A stretch of DNA of 64,000 bases from Nocardia asteroides (GCF_900637185.1 NZ_LR134352.1:1674001-1738000), one strand, 5' to 3'. Counted from the first letter of the stretch, positions 1 to 9,604 are shown. The notes: generated by a model from the sequence alone, not told the origin. Numbers and translations are program-made.

Positions 1-156
1 AAGTCCGCCAAGGGCGCCAAGGTCGGTCAGCTGATCGCCGAGCGTGCCAAGGCTGCCGGTATCGAGTCGGTCGTGTTCGACCGTGGTGGTCACGACTACC
101 ACGGCCGCATCGCGGCGCTGGCCGATGCCGCTCGTGAAGGCGGGTTGAAGTTCTGA
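1..156 (+). CDS. rplR: 50S ribosomal protein L18, C-terminal part
   Basis: The window opens inside this gene, and only the last 51 codons and the stop are present. The visible part contains the L18 C-terminal signature [20 protein letters not shown] followed by EGGLKF. L18 binds 5S rRNA on the large subunit. It lies 31 nt before rpsE, in the usual spc-operon order. The identification is firm from sequence and context. The start is outside the window. Confidence 0.95.
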   Translation, partial: KSAKGAKVGQLIAERAKAAGIESVVFDRGGHDYHGRIAALADAAREGGLKF

Positions 157-187
157 TGACTGTTATTTCGAACGGAAGGAACGTCTG

Positions 188-835
188 ATGCCGGGACGTC
201 AGCGGCGTGACGGCGGCAACGGACCCGCCGGACAGAACAGCAATGGCCCCGAGGGCAACCGTGGCGACCGCCGCGGTGGCGATCGTCGCGGTGGCGGCGA
301 CCGTCGGGACAACGCTGCCGAGAAGAACCAGCTCGAGCGCGTGGTCGCGATCAACCGCGTCTCCAAGGTCGTGAAGGGTGGTCGTCGCTTCAGCTTCACC
401 GCCCTCGTGATCGTCGGTGACGGCAACGGTCTGGTCGGCGTCGGCTACGGCAAGGCCAAGGAAGTTCCCGCGGCCATCCAGAAGGGTGTCGAGGAGGCTC
501 GCAAGGGCTTCTTCCGCGTCCCGATGATCGGCTCGACCATCACCCACCCGGTGCAGGGTGAGGCGGCGGCCGGTGTCGTCATGCTGCGTCCGGCTTCGCC
601 CGGTACCGGTGTGATCGCCGGTGGCGCGGCGCGTGCCGTGCTCGAATGCGCGGGCATTCACGACATTCTGGCCAAGTCGCTCGGTAGCGACAATGCGATC
701 AACGTCGTTCACGCGACGGTTGCCGCGCTCAAGATGCTCCAGCGTCCCGAAGAGGTTGCCGCCCGCCGCGGTCTGCCGATCGAGGATGTCGCTCCGGCGG
801 GCATGCTGCGTGCGCGTGCGGGACAGGGAGCCTGA
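188..835 (+). CDS. rpsE: 30S ribosomal protein S5
   Basis: This 215-aa S5 protein takes part in decoding fidelity on the small subunit. The conserved core starts near residue 47 ([20 protein letters not shown]) and includes the loop [16 protein letters not shown]. The first 45 residues are a basic Arg/Gly/Asp-rich extension, as in other actinobacterial S5 proteins but rather long. The ATG at 188 is preceded by an AAGGAA ribosome-binding site 8 nt away. It is followed after 2 nt by rpmD in the same operon. Confidence 0.98.
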   Translation: MPGRQRRDGGNGPAGQNSNGPEGNRGDRRGGDRRGGGDRRDNAAEKNQLERVVAINRVSKVVKGGRRFSFTALVIVGDGNGLVGVGYGKAKEVPAAIQKGVEEARKGFFRVPMIGSTITHPVQGEAAAGVVMLRPASPGTGVIAGGAARAVLECAGIHDILAKSLGSDNAINVVHATVAALKMLQRPEEVAARRGLPIEDVAPAGMLRARAGQGA

Positions 836-837
836 CC

Positions 838-1017
838 ATGGCTGATCTCAAGGTGACCCAGATCAAGAGCACCATCGGCGCCAAGGCGAATCAGAAGGAC
901 TCCCTGCGTACGCTGGGCCTTCGCAAGATCCGTCAGAGTGTTGTCCGTGAGGACAACGCTCAGAACCGCGGTCTGATCAACGTCGTGCGCCACCTCGTAA
1001 CTGTTGAGGAGGTCTGA
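838..1017 (+). CDS. rpmD: 50S ribosomal protein L30
   Basis: This small gene encodes 59 residues. The protein begins [14 protein letters not shown] and contains the L30 hallmark [16 protein letters not shown], ending LVTVEEV. It is a large-subunit protein and sits in the usual position between rpsE and rplO. The ATG lies 2 nt after the rpsE stop, so it is very probably translationally coupled. The rplO start codon follows 1 nt after its stop, and the GAGGAGG near its 3' end serves as the rplO ribosome-binding site. Confidence 0.97.
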   Translation: MADLKVTQIKSTIGAKANQKDSLRTLGLRKIRQSVVREDNAQNRGLINVVRHLVTVEEV

Positions 1018-1018
1018 C

Positions 1019-1462
1019 ATGACCATCAAATTGCACCACCTGCGTCCTGCGCCGGGTTCCAAGACCGAGAAGACCCGTGTGGGTCGCGGTGAGGGCTCCA
1101 AGGGCAAGACCGCCGGTCGCGGTACCAAGGGCACCAAGGCCCGCAAGAACGTCTCCCCGGCGTTCGAGGGTGGCCAGATGCCGCTGCACATGCGCCTGCC
1201 GAAGCTGAAGGGCTTCACCAACCGCTTCCGCGTGGAGTACCAGGTTGTGAACGTGGGCCGCATCGCGGAGCTGTTCCCCGAGGGTGGCACGGTCGGTAAG
1301 GCCGAGCTCGTCGCCGCCGGCGCCGTTCGCAAGAACGAGCTGGTCAAGGTCCTCGGCGATGGTGAAATCGGTGTCGCGGTCCAGGTGACCGCCGACAAGG
1401 TGACCGGCTCCGCCAAGGAGAAGATCGCCGCCGCCGGTGGCACCGTCACCGAACTGGCCTGA
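1019..1462 (+). CDS. rplO: 50S ribosomal protein L15
   Basis: This is a 147-aa L15 protein. The N-terminus [18 protein letters not shown] is followed by the basic Gly-rich segment typical of L15, [20 protein letters not shown]. It assembles into the large subunit. The ATG at 1019 is preferred over one 15 nt upstream because the GAGGAGG site in the end of rpmD is properly spaced for it. It is the last gene before a strong terminator, so the ribosomal part of the transcript ends here and secY begins a new unit. Confidence 0.97.
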   Translation: MTIKLHHLRPAPGSKTEKTRVGRGEGSKGKTAGRGTKGTKARKNVSPAFEGGQMPLHMRLPKLKGFTNRFRVEYQVVNVGRIAELFPEGGTVGKAELVAAGAVRKNELVKVLGDGEIGVAVQVTADKVTGSAKEKIAAAGGTVTELA

Positions 1463-1482
1463 CGGTACTGTAATTAGCAGCA

Positions 1483-1515
1483 GACACCGGACGAGTCGTG
1501 AGCTCGTCCGGTGTC
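1483..1515 (+). terminator. Terminator between rplO and secY
   Basis: A perfect 13-bp inverted repeat (GACACCGGACGAG, 7-nt loop, CTCGTCCGGTGTC) lies 20 nt after the rplO stop. It is followed by ACTGTTAGAGTT rather than a long T tract, as is common for high-GC actinobacteria. Confidence 0.8.
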
Positions 1516-1626
1516 ACTGTTAGAGTTCAAGTGTTGTCTGCCAAGCTCGTCATCGGCTGACGTTCCCGCACGAAGCAGTGTTGGTCCAGTCGCATGGCAT
1601 GACCATGTCGTTCGCCAGGAGGATCT

Positions 1627-2949
1627 GTGCTTTCCGCCTTCGTATCGGCCTTCCGGACTCCGGACTTACGGCGGAAGATTCTCTTCACGCTGGGGTTGAT
1701 CGCGCTGTACCGGCTGGGTGCCGCGCTGCCGTCCCCCGGCGTCGACTATCGCGCGGTCCAGGACTGCGTGAAGCTGGTCTCCGGCGGTGATTCCGCGGGT
1801 ATCTACCAGCTGATCAATCTCTTCTCCGGCGGTGCGCTGCTGCAGCTGTCGGTGTTCGCGATCGGCATCATGCCGTACATCACCGCGAGCATCATCATCC
1901 AGCTGCTGACCGTCGTCATCCCGCGCTTCGAGGAGCTGCGTAAGGAAGGCCAAGCAGGCCAGACCAAGATGACGCAGTACACCCGGTATCTGTCGATCGC
2001 CCTGGCGATCCTGCAGGCCACCGGTCTCGTGGCGCTGGCGGCCCGCGGCCAGCTGTTGCAGGGCTGCCAGGAGGAGATCCTGGCCGATACCAGCATCTTC
2101 GGCATGATCATCATCGTGCTGGTGATGACCGCCGGTGCCGCACTGGTCATGTGGTTCGGCGAGCAGATCACCGAGCGTGGCGTCGGCAACGGCATGTCGC
2201 TGCTCATCTTCGCCGGTATCGCCGCCCGCATCCCGATCGACGGCAAGTCGATCCTGGACACCCGCGGTGGCCTCGTCTTCGGTCTCGTCTGTGTCGCCGT
2301 GCTGGCGATCATCGTGGCCGTCATCTTCGTCGAGCAGGGTCAGCGCCGGATCCCGGTGCAGTACGCCAAGCGCGTCGTCGGTCGCAAGATGTACGGCGGG
2401 TCGTCGACCTATCTGCCGTTGAAGGTCAACCAGGCCGGCGTCATCCCGGTGATCTTCGCGTCCTCGCTGCTCTACCTGCCGAACCTGGTCTCGCAGCTCA
2501 CCGGTTCGAGCACGGCGACCGACCCCAGCTGGTGGCAGGAGATCATCCAGAAGTACCTGGTGAATCCGTCCAACCCGGTCTACATCGCCATCTACTTCGG
2601 CCTGATCGTCTTCTTCACCTACTTCTACGTCGCGATCACCTTCAACCCGGAGGAACGCGCGGACGAGATGAAGAAGTTCGGCGGCTTCATCCCGGGCTAC
2701 CGTCCCGGCAAGCCGACCGCCGACTATCTCAACTACGTCCTGAGCCGCATCACCCTGCCTGGCTCGATCTACCTCGGCGTGGTCGCCGTGCTCCCGAACG
2801 TGTTCCTGGACATGGGTAACTCGGGTGCGGTGGCGAACCTGCCGTTCGGCGGTACCGCGGTGCTCATCATGGTCAGCGTGGGTCTCGACACGGTCAAGCA
2901 GATCGAGAGCCAGCTGATGAATCGAAATTACGAAGGGTTCCTCAAGTGA
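1627..2949 (+). CDS. secY: Protein translocase subunit SecY
   Basis: This is the 440-aa central channel of the Sec translocon (SecYEG) in the inner membrane. It has the full family length and about ten hydrophobic segments. Hallmarks include [18 protein letters not shown] near residue 67 and the cytosolic loop [20 protein letters not shown]. The GTG start at 1627 is preceded by AGGAGGATCT. It begins a new transcription unit after the rplO terminator and overlaps adk by 4 nt (GTGA), indicating translational coupling. Confidence 0.98.
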   Translation: MLSAFVSAFRTPDLRRKILFTLGLIALYRLGAALPSPGVDYRAVQDCVKLVSGGDSAGIYQLINLFSGGALLQLSVFAIGIMPYITASIIIQLLTVVIPRFEELRKEGQAGQTKMTQYTRYLSIALAILQATGLVALAARGQLLQGCQEEILADTSIFGMIIIVLVMTAGAALVMWFGEQITERGVGNGMSLLIFAGIAARIPIDGKSILDTRGGLVFGLVCVAVLAIIVAVIFVEQGQRRIPVQYAKRVVGRKMYGGSSTYLPLKVNQAGVIPVIFASSLLYLPNLVSQLTGSSTATDPSWWQEIIQKYLVNPSNPVYIAIYFGLIVFFTYFYVAITFNPEERADEMKKFGGFIPGYRPGKPTADYLNYVLSRITLPGSIYLGVVAVLPNVFLDMGNSGAVANLPFGGTAVLIMVSVGLDTVKQIESQLMNRNYEGFLK

Positions 2950-3491
2950 GAGTTGTTCTGCTCGGTCCGCCGGGTGCCGGCAAAGGTACTCAGGCCGTCC
3001 TGCTGTCGGAGAAGCTGGGCGTTCCGCACATCTCCACCGGAGACCTCTTCCGCGCGAACATCAGCCAGCAGACCGCCCTCGGGCGCGAAGCGCAGAAGTA
3101 CATGGACGCGGGCGACCTCGTCCCCAGCGACGTCACCAACCGGATGGTCGAGGCCCGCGTAGCCGAGCCGGACGCCGCCAACGGCTTCGTGCTCGACGGC
3201 TACCCGCGCACGGTCGACCAGGCCGACGCGCTGAAGAAGATCCTCGAGCACAACGGCACCGCGCTCGACGCCGTGCTGTGCTTCGTGGTCGCCGAGGACA
3301 CCGTGGTGGAGCGCATGCTCGCCCGTGGCCGCGCCGACGACACCGAGGACGTCATCCGCAACCGCCTACGGGTGTACCGCGAGGAGACCGAGCCGCTGCT
3401 CGAGTACTACGACGGCCTGGTCGTGACCGTCGACGGCATCGGTGAGGTCGACGAGGTCAACACGCGGGCGCTGAAGGCTCTCGGCCACTGA
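2946..3491 (+). CDS. adk: Adenylate kinase
   Basis: This cytosolic enzyme interconverts ATP plus AMP with two ADP. The P-loop [11 protein letters not shown] lies at residues 7-17. The AMP-binding STGDLFR and DGYPRT motifs and the short LID region ARGRADD follow. The length of 181 aa is that of the short-LID form known from mycobacteria. The GTG start overlaps the secY stop, and the adk stop overlaps the map start by one nucleotide, so secY-adk-map is a tight operon. Confidence 0.98.
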   Translation: MRVVLLGPPGAGKGTQAVLLSEKLGVPHISTGDLFRANISQQTALGREAQKYMDAGDLVPSDVTNRMVEARVAEPDAANGFVLDGYPRTVDQADALKKILEHNGTALDAVLCFVVAEDTVVERMLARGRADDTEDVIRNRLRVYREETEPLLEYYDGLVVTVDGIGEVDEVNTRALKALGH

Positions 3492-4288
3492 TGGTCTTCA
3501 ACCGGAAGAAGAAGGTCGTACCGTTCCGTTCGCCCGGCGAGCTGGATGCCATGGCGGCGGCGGGCGCGGTGGTCGGACGGGCGCTGGTCGCCGTCCGCGC
3601 CGCGGCCAAGCCCGGTGTCTCGACGCTGGAACTGGACGAGGTCGCCGAGCAGACGATCCGCGACGCGGGCGCGGTCCCGTCGTTCAAGGGTTATCACGGC
3701 TTCCCCGGTTCGATCTGCTCTTCGGTCAACGACCGGGTCGTGCACGGCATCCCTTCGGCGCAGGACATCCTGGCCGAGGGCGATCTCGTGTCGATCGACT
3801 GTGGCGCCATTCTCGACGGCTGGCACGGTGATTCGGCCTGGACCTTCGGTATCGGCCCGATCATCGAGGCCGACCGGTTGCTGAGCGAGGCCACCAGGCT
3901 GTCGATGGAGGCCGGCATCGCCGCGATGCTGCCGGACAACCGGCTCACCGACGTCTCGCACGCCATCGAGCTGGGCACCCGCGCCGCCGAGCGCGAGCAC
4001 GGCCGTGCCTACGGCATCGTCGACGGCTACGGCGGGCACGCCATCGGCCGCGAGATGCACATGGACCCGTTCCTGCCGAACGAGGGCGCGCCCGGCAAGG
4101 GTCCGCGCCTGGTGGTCGGATCGGTCCTGGCGATCGAGCCGATGCTCACCCTGGGCACCACCGAGACCAAGACCCTGGACGACGACTGGACCGTCGTCAC
4201 CACCGACGGCAGCCGTGCGGCCCACTGGGAGCACAGCGTCGCCGTCACCGAGGACGGGCCGCGCATCCTCACGCTCCGTCCGGAGTAA
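3491..4288 (+). CDS. map: Type I methionine aminopeptidase
   Basis: This 265-aa enzyme removes the initiator methionine from nascent proteins. The dinuclear metal-site ligands are visible: Asp in [10 protein letters not shown], Asp in WHGDSAW, His in [10 protein letters not shown], Glu in AIEPMLT and Glu in WEHSVAV. There is no N-terminal zinc-finger or SH3-binding extension. The ATG overlaps the adk stop by 1 nt. In many bacteria infA follows soon after. Here a bidirectional terminator and about 57 kb of unrelated genes follow instead. Confidence 0.97.
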   Translation: MVFNRKKKVVPFRSPGELDAMAAAGAVVGRALVAVRAAAKPGVSTLELDEVAEQTIRDAGAVPSFKGYHGFPGSICSSVNDRVVHGIPSAQDILAEGDLVSIDCGAILDGWHGDSAWTFGIGPIIEADRLLSEATRLSMEAGIAAMLPDNRLTDVSHAIELGTRAAEREHGRAYGIVDGYGGHAIGREMHMDPFLPNEGAPGKGPRLVVGSVLAIEPMLTLGTTETKTLDDDWTVVTTDGSRAAHWEHSVAVTEDGPRILTLRPE

Positions 4289-4298
4289 CGCACTGTCG

Positions 4299-4333
4299 CG
4301 AAGGCGCCGAGATCATCGATCTCGGCGCCTTCG
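4299..4333. terminator. Bidirectional terminator between map and dtd
   Basis: A perfect 16-bp inverted repeat (CGAAGGCGCCGAGATC, 3-nt loop, GATCTCGGCGCCTTCG) lies between the convergent map and dtd genes. It has no clear T tract but sits 10 nt after the map stop and 6 nt after the dtd stop. This marks the left boundary of the non-ribosomal insert. Confidence 0.85.
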
Positions 4334-4338
4334 TCGTG

Positions 4339-4782
4339 TCAGCCTTCGAGCAGGACCGTGACGGGACCGTCGTTGGTGAGCTGCACCGACATGTGCGCGC
4401 CGAAATGTCCGGTCGCCACGGTGGCGCCGAGTTCGCGCAGGGTGTCGGCGAAGGTGTCGACGAGCGGTTCGGCGAGCGGGCCGGGCGCCGCGGCGTTCCA
4501 GGACGGCCGACGCCCCTTCGCGGTGTTGGCGTAGAGGGTGAACTGGCTGACGACCAGGATCGGCGCGTTCAGGTCGGCGGCCGAGCGTTCGTCGTCGAGA
4601 ATGCGCAGGCGCCAGGTCTTGTCGGCGAGTTGCCTGGCGGTGGCCTCGGTGTCGGTGTGGGTCGCGCCGACGAGGGCGAGCAGGCCGTGCGGTGCGCCGG
4701 TGTCGCCCGGCTCGATCCGGCCGACGACCTCGCCGTCCACACTCACCTGGGCACTGGTCACCCGCTGCAGCAGTACTCGCAC
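4339..4782 (-). CDS. dtd: D-aminoacyl-tRNA deacylase
   Basis: This 147-aa cytosolic proofreading enzyme hydrolyses D-aminoacyl-tRNA and Gly-tRNA(Ala). Both family motifs are seen: [17 protein letters not shown], and NDGPVT near the C-terminus (the NxGPxT active-site motif). The length matches the family. It begins with ATG at 4782, and the 166 nt upstream (4783-4948) hold no gene that I can see. It converges on map across a shared terminator. Confidence 0.96.
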   Translation of the reverse strand: MRVLLQRVTSAQVSVDGEVVGRIEPGDTGAPHGLLALVGATHTDTEATARQLADKTWRLRILDDERSAADLNAPILVVSQFTLYANTAKGRRPSWNAAAPGPLAEPLVDTFADTLRELGATVATGHFGAHMSVQLTNDGPVTVLLEG

Positions 4783-4948
4783 AGCATCCGATCATGCCGG
4801 ACCGCCGGGAATCCGGCGCACGCGGTGGGACATTCTGTCCTACCGCGCGGGCTAGGCAGGACGGCGTGCTGCGAGATAGCTTGGTCGCGCGCCCGACACG
4901 TGCCCGGACGCCGCTGCCTGGCGGGAGGGCAGCGGTGCCCGGTTCGTG

Positions 4949-6538
4949 TCAGGGTTTGCCGAAGAACAGGATGTCGGGCCCGTATTCGGTGAGCGGTCGC
5001 TGCTCGGCGGCCTGGCGGATGCCGCTGCCGGGCAGTTCGGTCACCTTGGCGAACATCGGGGCGTTGCCGAAGGCGGCGCGGACCTGTGTCTCGGAGGCGT
5101 AGTCGGCGCCGTAGTCGGCCAGGGTCGCGAAATCCAGTGGGGCCAGCGGCGTATCGAGCGGCGCCTGGCCCGCGGGCCTGCCGAGCGCGGCGTACTGGGT
5201 CGCGACGCCGCTGTCGTAGAGGCACAGCTCGTAGGAGATGTTCTCGATGGTGGCGACGGTGAGCACCGGCCACTTCTCCGAGAGCCGCACGGCCAGTGGA
5301 TGTTTGCCGAGCGCGCCGATCTCCCAGTTGAGCGACTTTACCGAAATCCAGCTGCCCGAGGATTTCTCGACCAGTACTACGTCAGCGTCGAGTTCGGTGG
5401 CCGGGTTGATCTTGGGTTCCTTGACGCCCCAGTGCTTTTCGTGCACCCCGGCGAACCGCCCGGCGTCCACCGGCTCGACCCCGTCGCGCGCGAAGGCCGC
5501 CACGATGGCCGCGCGCACCTGCTCGAGCGCGTCCGGCGCCGAGCAGCGCACCGCGAGGGCGCCGTAGGTCGCCGAGATCTCCACCGGCCGCGACGGCGGC
5601 TCCGGCATCGCGCCCGCGGCGAGCGGCTTGAGGCCGACCAGCGCGAGTCGCCAGTTGATCTCGTCGATGGTGGCGAGGTCGCCGCCCGATTGATAGAGGA
5701 TCTGCTGCTGGGTCAGCCTGCCCGCCCGCTCCAGCGTCGGCGCGCCCAGCTTCACCAGGGCCTGGGTGGTCTTCAGCGTGAGATCGAGTTCCTCGACCCG
5801 GGTTTCGCGCAGCCGCGCGGTGCTCGCCGTGGAGGTGACCTCGGAGTACACCGCGCGGTAGGTCGCGATGGCCTGCTTGCGCGAGCGGCCCACCATCATG
5901 GTGCGCAGCAACGTGCTCAGGCTGGCCAGGTACTTGCCCGGCTGCTCGGAGGTGCGCGCGTACATGGCGGCGCGGATCCGGACCGCGTCCTCGGTGGCCG
6001 CCACCGCGGCGTCGTGATCGAGCCGCATCAGCCAGACGCCGCACTTGGACAGTCCGTCGGCGCACATCGGCTGCACGTCCGGATAGTCCTGCGCGACCTG
6101 CCGATAGGCGCGGCACGCACTGCGGATGGTGTTGGTGGCCAGCTGCCGGTGCCCGACCAGTCGCGTGGCCTGTTCGAACAGCCGCAGCGAATCCTGCAGC
6201 GCCCCCGCGTACTCGTAGCTGACATAGCCGCCGACCAGCCAGTGCAGCCGGATCGCCACGGCTTCCTGCGCCGGTTCCAGCGACTCGGCGGTCCGGTCGC
6301 GGCCCGCCGGATCGTCGCGGGTGGCGAGCAGGCCCTGGGCCAGCTCGGTGAGCGAGCCGGCCAGCTTGAGGTAGTCCTCCGGACGCTGGCTCCTGGTGGC
6401 AGCGCGGTCGGCCGCTACGCGCCGTTCGAGGCCGCTCACATCGGTCATGAGCAATTCCATCGCGACGTCAATCCTGGCCTCATCCATCGTTCGAACACGA
6501 CCGCTACCCGGCCGCTGGGTGTCGTTCGAGTTTGTCAC
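4949..6538 (-). CDS. Hypothetical protein, helical N-terminal half
   Basis: This is a long open frame of 529 aa that I do not recognise. The N-terminal half (about residues 30-300) is strongly helical, with recurring Leu/Ala spacing such as SLTELAQGLLATRDDPAG and SLSTLLRTMMVGRSRKQ, compatible with TPR-like repeats but without clear consensus. The C-terminal half is more mixed, ending PLTEYGPDILFFGKP. There is no signal peptide or membrane segment. The frame opens with GTG at 6538; an ATG at 6487 (MDEARID) is an alternative, and neither has a good ribosome-binding site. It diverges from the EspB-like gene at 6703, so it could belong to the secretion region, but nothing in its sequence proves this. 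Confidence 0.7.
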   Translation of the reverse strand: MTNSNDTQRPGSGRVRTMDEARIDVAMELLMTDVSGLERRVAADRAATRSQRPEDYLKLAGSLTELAQGLLATRDDPAGRDRTAESLEPAQEAVAIRLHWLVGGYVSYEYAGALQDSLRLFEQATRLVGHRQLATNTIRSACRAYRQVAQDYPDVQPMCADGLSKCGVWLMRLDHDAAVAATEDAVRIRAAMYARTSEQPGKYLASLSTLLRTMMVGRSRKQAIATYRAVYSEVTSTASTARLRETRVEELDLTLKTTQALVKLGAPTLERAGRLTQQQILYQSGGDLATIDEINWRLALVGLKPLAAGAMPEPPSRPVEISATYGALAVRCSAPDALEQVRAAIVAAFARDGVEPVDAGRFAGVHEKHWGVKEPKINPATELDADVVLVEKSSGSWISVKSLNWEIGALGKHPLAVRLSEKWPVLTVATIENISYELCLYDSGVATQYAALGRPAGQAPLDTPLAPLDFATLADYGADYASETQVRAAFGNAPMFAKVTELPGSGIRQAAEQRPLTEYGPDILFFGKP

Positions 6539-6611
6539 AGATCGGTGGGTGGTGCCCGCTCGTCGGGCGAAGCCGGATGTTCATCCCGGAGCGAGCCGGT
6601 GTTTCCCTGTG

Positions 6612-6642
6612 GCTGTGCATATTTCGCATTGCTTACTAGAAT
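6612..6642 (+). promoter_or_regulatory. Candidate promoter of the first EspB-like gene
   Basis: A TAGAAT hexamer at 6637-6642 resembles a -10 box, with CTGTGC about 18 nt upstream as a weak -35. The surrounding AT-rich stretch (GCATATTTCGCATTGCTTACTA) stands out from its GC-rich surroundings. The paralogous gene at 35401 also has a TAGAAT about 90 nt before its start. Confidence 0.45.
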
Positions 6643-6702
6643 GCATGCGATCGAGCCGACTGCGCGAAGGTCGTCGGTGGGGTGCTGCGAGGAGCGGTTG
6701 GC

Positions 6703-8703
6703 GTGGGCGATTCTCCCTACGAGGGGTTGGCCGGCAAGGCCAAGGTCAAGGTGGAGACGGGCGCCGCGCTCGAAGCCGCCAAGGCGTGTAGTACGGCGAT
6801 CGAGGTGTTCAAGGGCTGTCAGAACCTGATCCGCGACCACGATCTCAACAACTACGACGAATCGAAGCTCGGCGGCAGCCAGGTCGACGCGGGTCCGCCG
6901 CTGCGCAGCAAGTTCATCGCCGAGGCCACGCAGGCCAAGGATCTCATCGGGCGCTACATCGATTCGCTCGAAGACCTGGTCATCATGTTCAAGGCGGCGG
7001 GCGAGTCCTACACCGAGACCGACAAGGGCTCCGGCGACAACATCGCCGCGCTCAAGGGCCAGCTCAAGGACGTGAAGTCCGCGCCCGGCGCCAAGGATCT
7101 GAAGGGCGAGGTCACCGAGGCCGGTGGCTACAAGCCCGCGCACTGGGAAGTCGATGTCAAGATCCGGCAGGGCACCGGCATGGAAATCAAGATGGAGAAG
7201 CACAACTACGACATCGAGACCGCGAACGTGCCCAAGCACGCGGGTACCGCGACCGCGGAGGCGGTGGGGGTGCGGATTCCGGTGCGGGCGGCGGAGAACA
7301 TGTCCTGGCGTGACATGTACGACCTCGGTCAGCGCATCTCCTGGCAGGAAGTGGCCAACGACGCCCCGATCTGGGAGGCGATGGCCCACGCGGTGCACGG
7401 CGCCGCCTACGACCTGGACCAGAAGCTGGCCGCGATCACCGCCGACCGGTGGCAGAGTCAGGGTGGCGACACCGCGCGGGCGGCGATCGCCACTTTCGGT
7501 CAGTCGGCGATGGTGGCCAGCGACTCCTTCAAGATGATGCAGTCGAACCTGGAGTACACCGCGAACTGGCTGTACGCGACCAAGGTGTGCATGCCGATCG
7601 AAACCGAAGACAAGTGTGACGACGATCTGCAGGAGAATCGCGATCGGTACGAGCGTCACTATGTCAACGGGGTGATGAATACCGAGAAATTGTTCCCGGC
7701 GGCGGCTGAACCGTCGGCGCCGAAGGGGCCTGTGACCACGCCGAACAATAACAACAATAACAACAACAATAGCAACAATAACAACAACAACAACGGCGGT
7801 GGCAACAACAACGCCGGTAACAATGGCGGCGGCAGCAACAATTCCGGTGGCGGGAGCAACAATTCCGGCGGCGGTTCCCAGCAGACGGCCGCCAGTCAAG
7901 CTGCCCAGCAGGCGGCTCTGCAGGCCGCCCAGCAGGCGCAGTCCGCGCTGCAGCAGAACGGGACCAAGGGTTCGCAGAACACTGCGGGCCAGAACGGGTC
8001 GACGGGTCAGAACGGTTCGACCGGCTCGGTCGCCGGGTCGACCGGTTCCACCGGCTCGAGCAGCGGTTCGGGCTCGGGCGATATGTCCAGCATCCTGTCC
8101 TCGGTGATGTCGGCGGTCACCTCCGCCGTCAGTTCGCTGACGCAGGCGCTGCCCTCGCTGGCCACCGCGCTGCAACAGGTCTCCTCGGACATGACCGGAT
8201 CGGCCACCGGGTCCGGCCTGCCCGATTTCACCCAGCTCGGCAATCTCCTCGGCCAGTTCCCGGATCTGAAGGAAATGCTCGCCCAGTCGCCCGAGCTCAC
8301 CGGCCTGCTCGCGAGCAACCCGGCGCTGAGCCCACTGGCCGAGCTGCTCGGCGTCGACACCGCGTCGGCGCAGGCCACCGGTGCGGGCGTCCCCGGCGAG
8401 ACGACGGAATCCGCCGCGGGCCTCACCGCGTCGCGGGCTTCGTTGCCCGACTTCTCCAACCTGCTGTCCGGTCTGGACGACATCGTCGCCCCCATCACCG
8501 GCCTGGTCGCGGAGTCGCTGGCGACCGAGGCGCCCGCCCAGCTGGGCGAGGCGGCCGTCGGCGCCGAAACCACCATCCCGGTGCTCGACGTGCCCGACCA
8601 GCCGTTCGCCCTGCCCGACCAGGAGTTCCACGCGCCGATTGAACCGCTCGACGCCGGTGATCCCGGCTCGATCACGCGCGCACGGCCGGAGGTCGGCGCG
8701 TGA
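6703..8703 (+). CDS. EspB-like secreted T7SS substrate with Asn-rich linker
   Basis: The protein has 666 aa. Residues about 1-330 form an all-helical region. A first helical part ends in the T7SS signal pattern YTETD (Tyr103-Asp107). A second helical part contains Trp250 in WQSQGG, a place and form like the W-x-G turn of PPE or EspB proteins. A poly-Asn/Gly/Ser linker then runs from about residue 346, followed by a Gln/Ala region and a Ser/Gly-rich tail with predicted helices. This layout is that of EspB, a PE-PPE single-chain fusion exported by ESX-1. The GTG at 6703 is chosen for its AGGAG site 8 nt upstream, over a GTG 21 nt earlier. The stop overlaps the following espG by 4 nt. The gene at 35401 is a paralogue in the same arrangement. 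The secreted role is inferred. Confidence 0.75.
   Translation: MGDSPYEGLAGKAKVKVETGAALEAAKACSTAIEVFKGCQNLIRDHDLNNYDESKLGGSQVDAGPPLRSKFIAEATQAKDLIGRYIDSLEDLVIMFKAAGESYTETDKGSGDNIAALKGQLKDVKSAPGAKDLKGEVTEAGGYKPAHWEVDVKIRQGTGMEIKMEKHNYDIETANVPKHAGTATAEAVGVRIPVRAAENMSWRDMYDLGQRISWQEVANDAPIWEAMAHAVHGAAYDLDQKLAAITADRWQSQGGDTARAAIATFGQSAMVASDSFKMMQSNLEYTANWLYATKVCMPIETEDKCDDDLQENRDRYERHYVNGVMNTEKLFPAAAEPSAPKGPVTTPNNNNNNNNNSNNNNNNNGGGNNNAGNNGGGSNNSGGGSNNSGGGSQQTAASQAAQQAALQAAQQAQSALQQNGTKGSQNTAGQNGSTGQNGSTGSVAGSTGSTGSSSGSGSGDMSSILSSVMSAVTSAVSSLTQALPSLATALQQVSSDMTGSATGSGLPDFTQLGNLLGQFPDLKEMLAQSPELTGLLASNPALSPLAELLGVDTASAQATGAGVPGETTESAAGLTASRASLPDFSNLLSGLDDIVAPITGLVAESLATEAPAQLGEAAVGAETTIPVLDVPDQPFALPDQEFHAPIEPLDAGDPGSITRARPEVGA
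7741..7860 (+). repeat. Asn-codon (AAC/AAT) microsatellite
   Basis: The codons for an Asn run (interrupted by one Ser) give a conspicuously AT-rich AAC/AAT triplet tract at about 7744-7792. It is followed by GGC/AAC/TCC Asn-Gly-Ser repeats to about 7875. The repeat unit is three bases, so length changes would keep the frame and alter only the linker length. Confidence 0.85.
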
Positions 8704-9491
8704 GCCAGCGCTGGGAACTCACCGACATCGAATTCCGGGTGCTGTGGCAGCGTTTCGTCGGCACCGATCTGCCGCGTCCGCTGACCTTCCAGACCACGAC
8801 CCGCCTGCACGAGGACTACGAGGCCGAGAAGTACCAGGTCTGGCAGCGCCTGCAGCACACCGCCGATCCGGCGCTGCGTTCGGTCTTCGACGTGCTCGAA
8901 CGGCCGGAAGCGTATGTGCGCCTGCGTGGCTGGAAGGACGACGAGCGCGACAACGCCGAGTACTGGCTCAAGGCGCGGGCGGCCCGCGCCGGCGCGAACG
9001 GGTACCTGATCTATCAGCTGCCCGGTGAAACTCCCACGCACAGTGGCGGTTATGTCGTCGTCGATGTCGGTCCCTACGGTCTCGCCGACGCGATCGTCGA
9101 CCTCATGCCCGCGGCGGGCGCGGGTCGCGGCGGCATCATCCCGCTGGTCACCGACACCGGGCGCGACGATCATCAGCGGCCCACGTCGATGTTCTTCGAA
9201 GAGGCCGACACCTCGATCGTCCAGCGCAGCACCGAATTCCTGAATCGGCGGGCCGAACGCACCGGCACCATCAACATCCTGCAGAACCAGTCGATGTTCG
9301 GCTCCCGCGGCATGCATCGCGACATCCTGGTCTGGCGCGACCTGGCCGACGACGGCCGCTACGTCATCGGCCTGCCGAACGAGAACCCGGTCGCCACACC
9401 GATGTCGCGGTCGGATCTCGTCGACGCGGTCAACGCCTCGATCGAACGCATGATGTCGCGGGTGGAATCCCACTGGGAGGCCAACGCCTAG
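8700..9491 (+). CDS. EspG-family T7SS chaperone (copy 1)
   Basis: This 263-aa protein has the EspG-family start WELTDIEFRVLWQRF, the central YLIYQLPGETPTHSGG strand and the C-terminal helix SRSDLVDAVNASIERMM. EspG proteins are cytosolic chaperones that bind the tip of PPE proteins and deliver PE-PPE dimers to the secretion machine. The GTG start overlaps the stop of the EspB-like gene, so it is translated together with that protein, which is the likely client. It is similar to the EspG at 37152 and less so to the one at 41704. Confidence 0.82.
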   Translation: MSQRWELTDIEFRVLWQRFVGTDLPRPLTFQTTTRLHEDYEAEKYQVWQRLQHTADPALRSVFDVLERPEAYVRLRGWKDDERDNAEYWLKARAARAGANGYLIYQLPGETPTHSGGYVVVDVGPYGLADAIVDLMPAAGAGRGGIIPLVTDTGRDDHQRPTSMFFEEADTSIVQRSTEFLNRRAERTGTINILQNQSMFGSRGMHRDILVWRDLADDGRYVIGLPNENPVATPMSRSDLVDAVNASIERMMSRVESHWEANA

Positions 9492-9544
9492 CACCGGCCG
9501 TTCACAACGGCGTCACACCGGGTTCGTTCCACCGTGCGAGGCTG

Positions 9545-9573
9545 TTGCGTACGCGAAGGACTTGTGGTGTGCT
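9545..9573 (+). promoter_or_regulatory. Shared promoter motif, copy 1 (WXG100 gene)
   Basis: TTGCGT at 9545-9550 and TGTGCT at 9568-9573 are separated by exactly 17 nt, with TGTGG directly before the second hexamer. The same arrangement occurs at 12057 and 34669. The spacing fits -35 and -10 boxes. Confidence 0.65.
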
Positions 9574-9604
9574 CGGAGCCACCACTCGTGGAGGGATGAG
9601 GGCG

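Noticed and set aside
4946..6829. A 627-codon + strand frame opposite the gene at 4949-6538.
   Set aside because: It is rich in Arg, Gly and Leu with shadow-like composition, overlaps the divergent promoter region and has no recognised motif.
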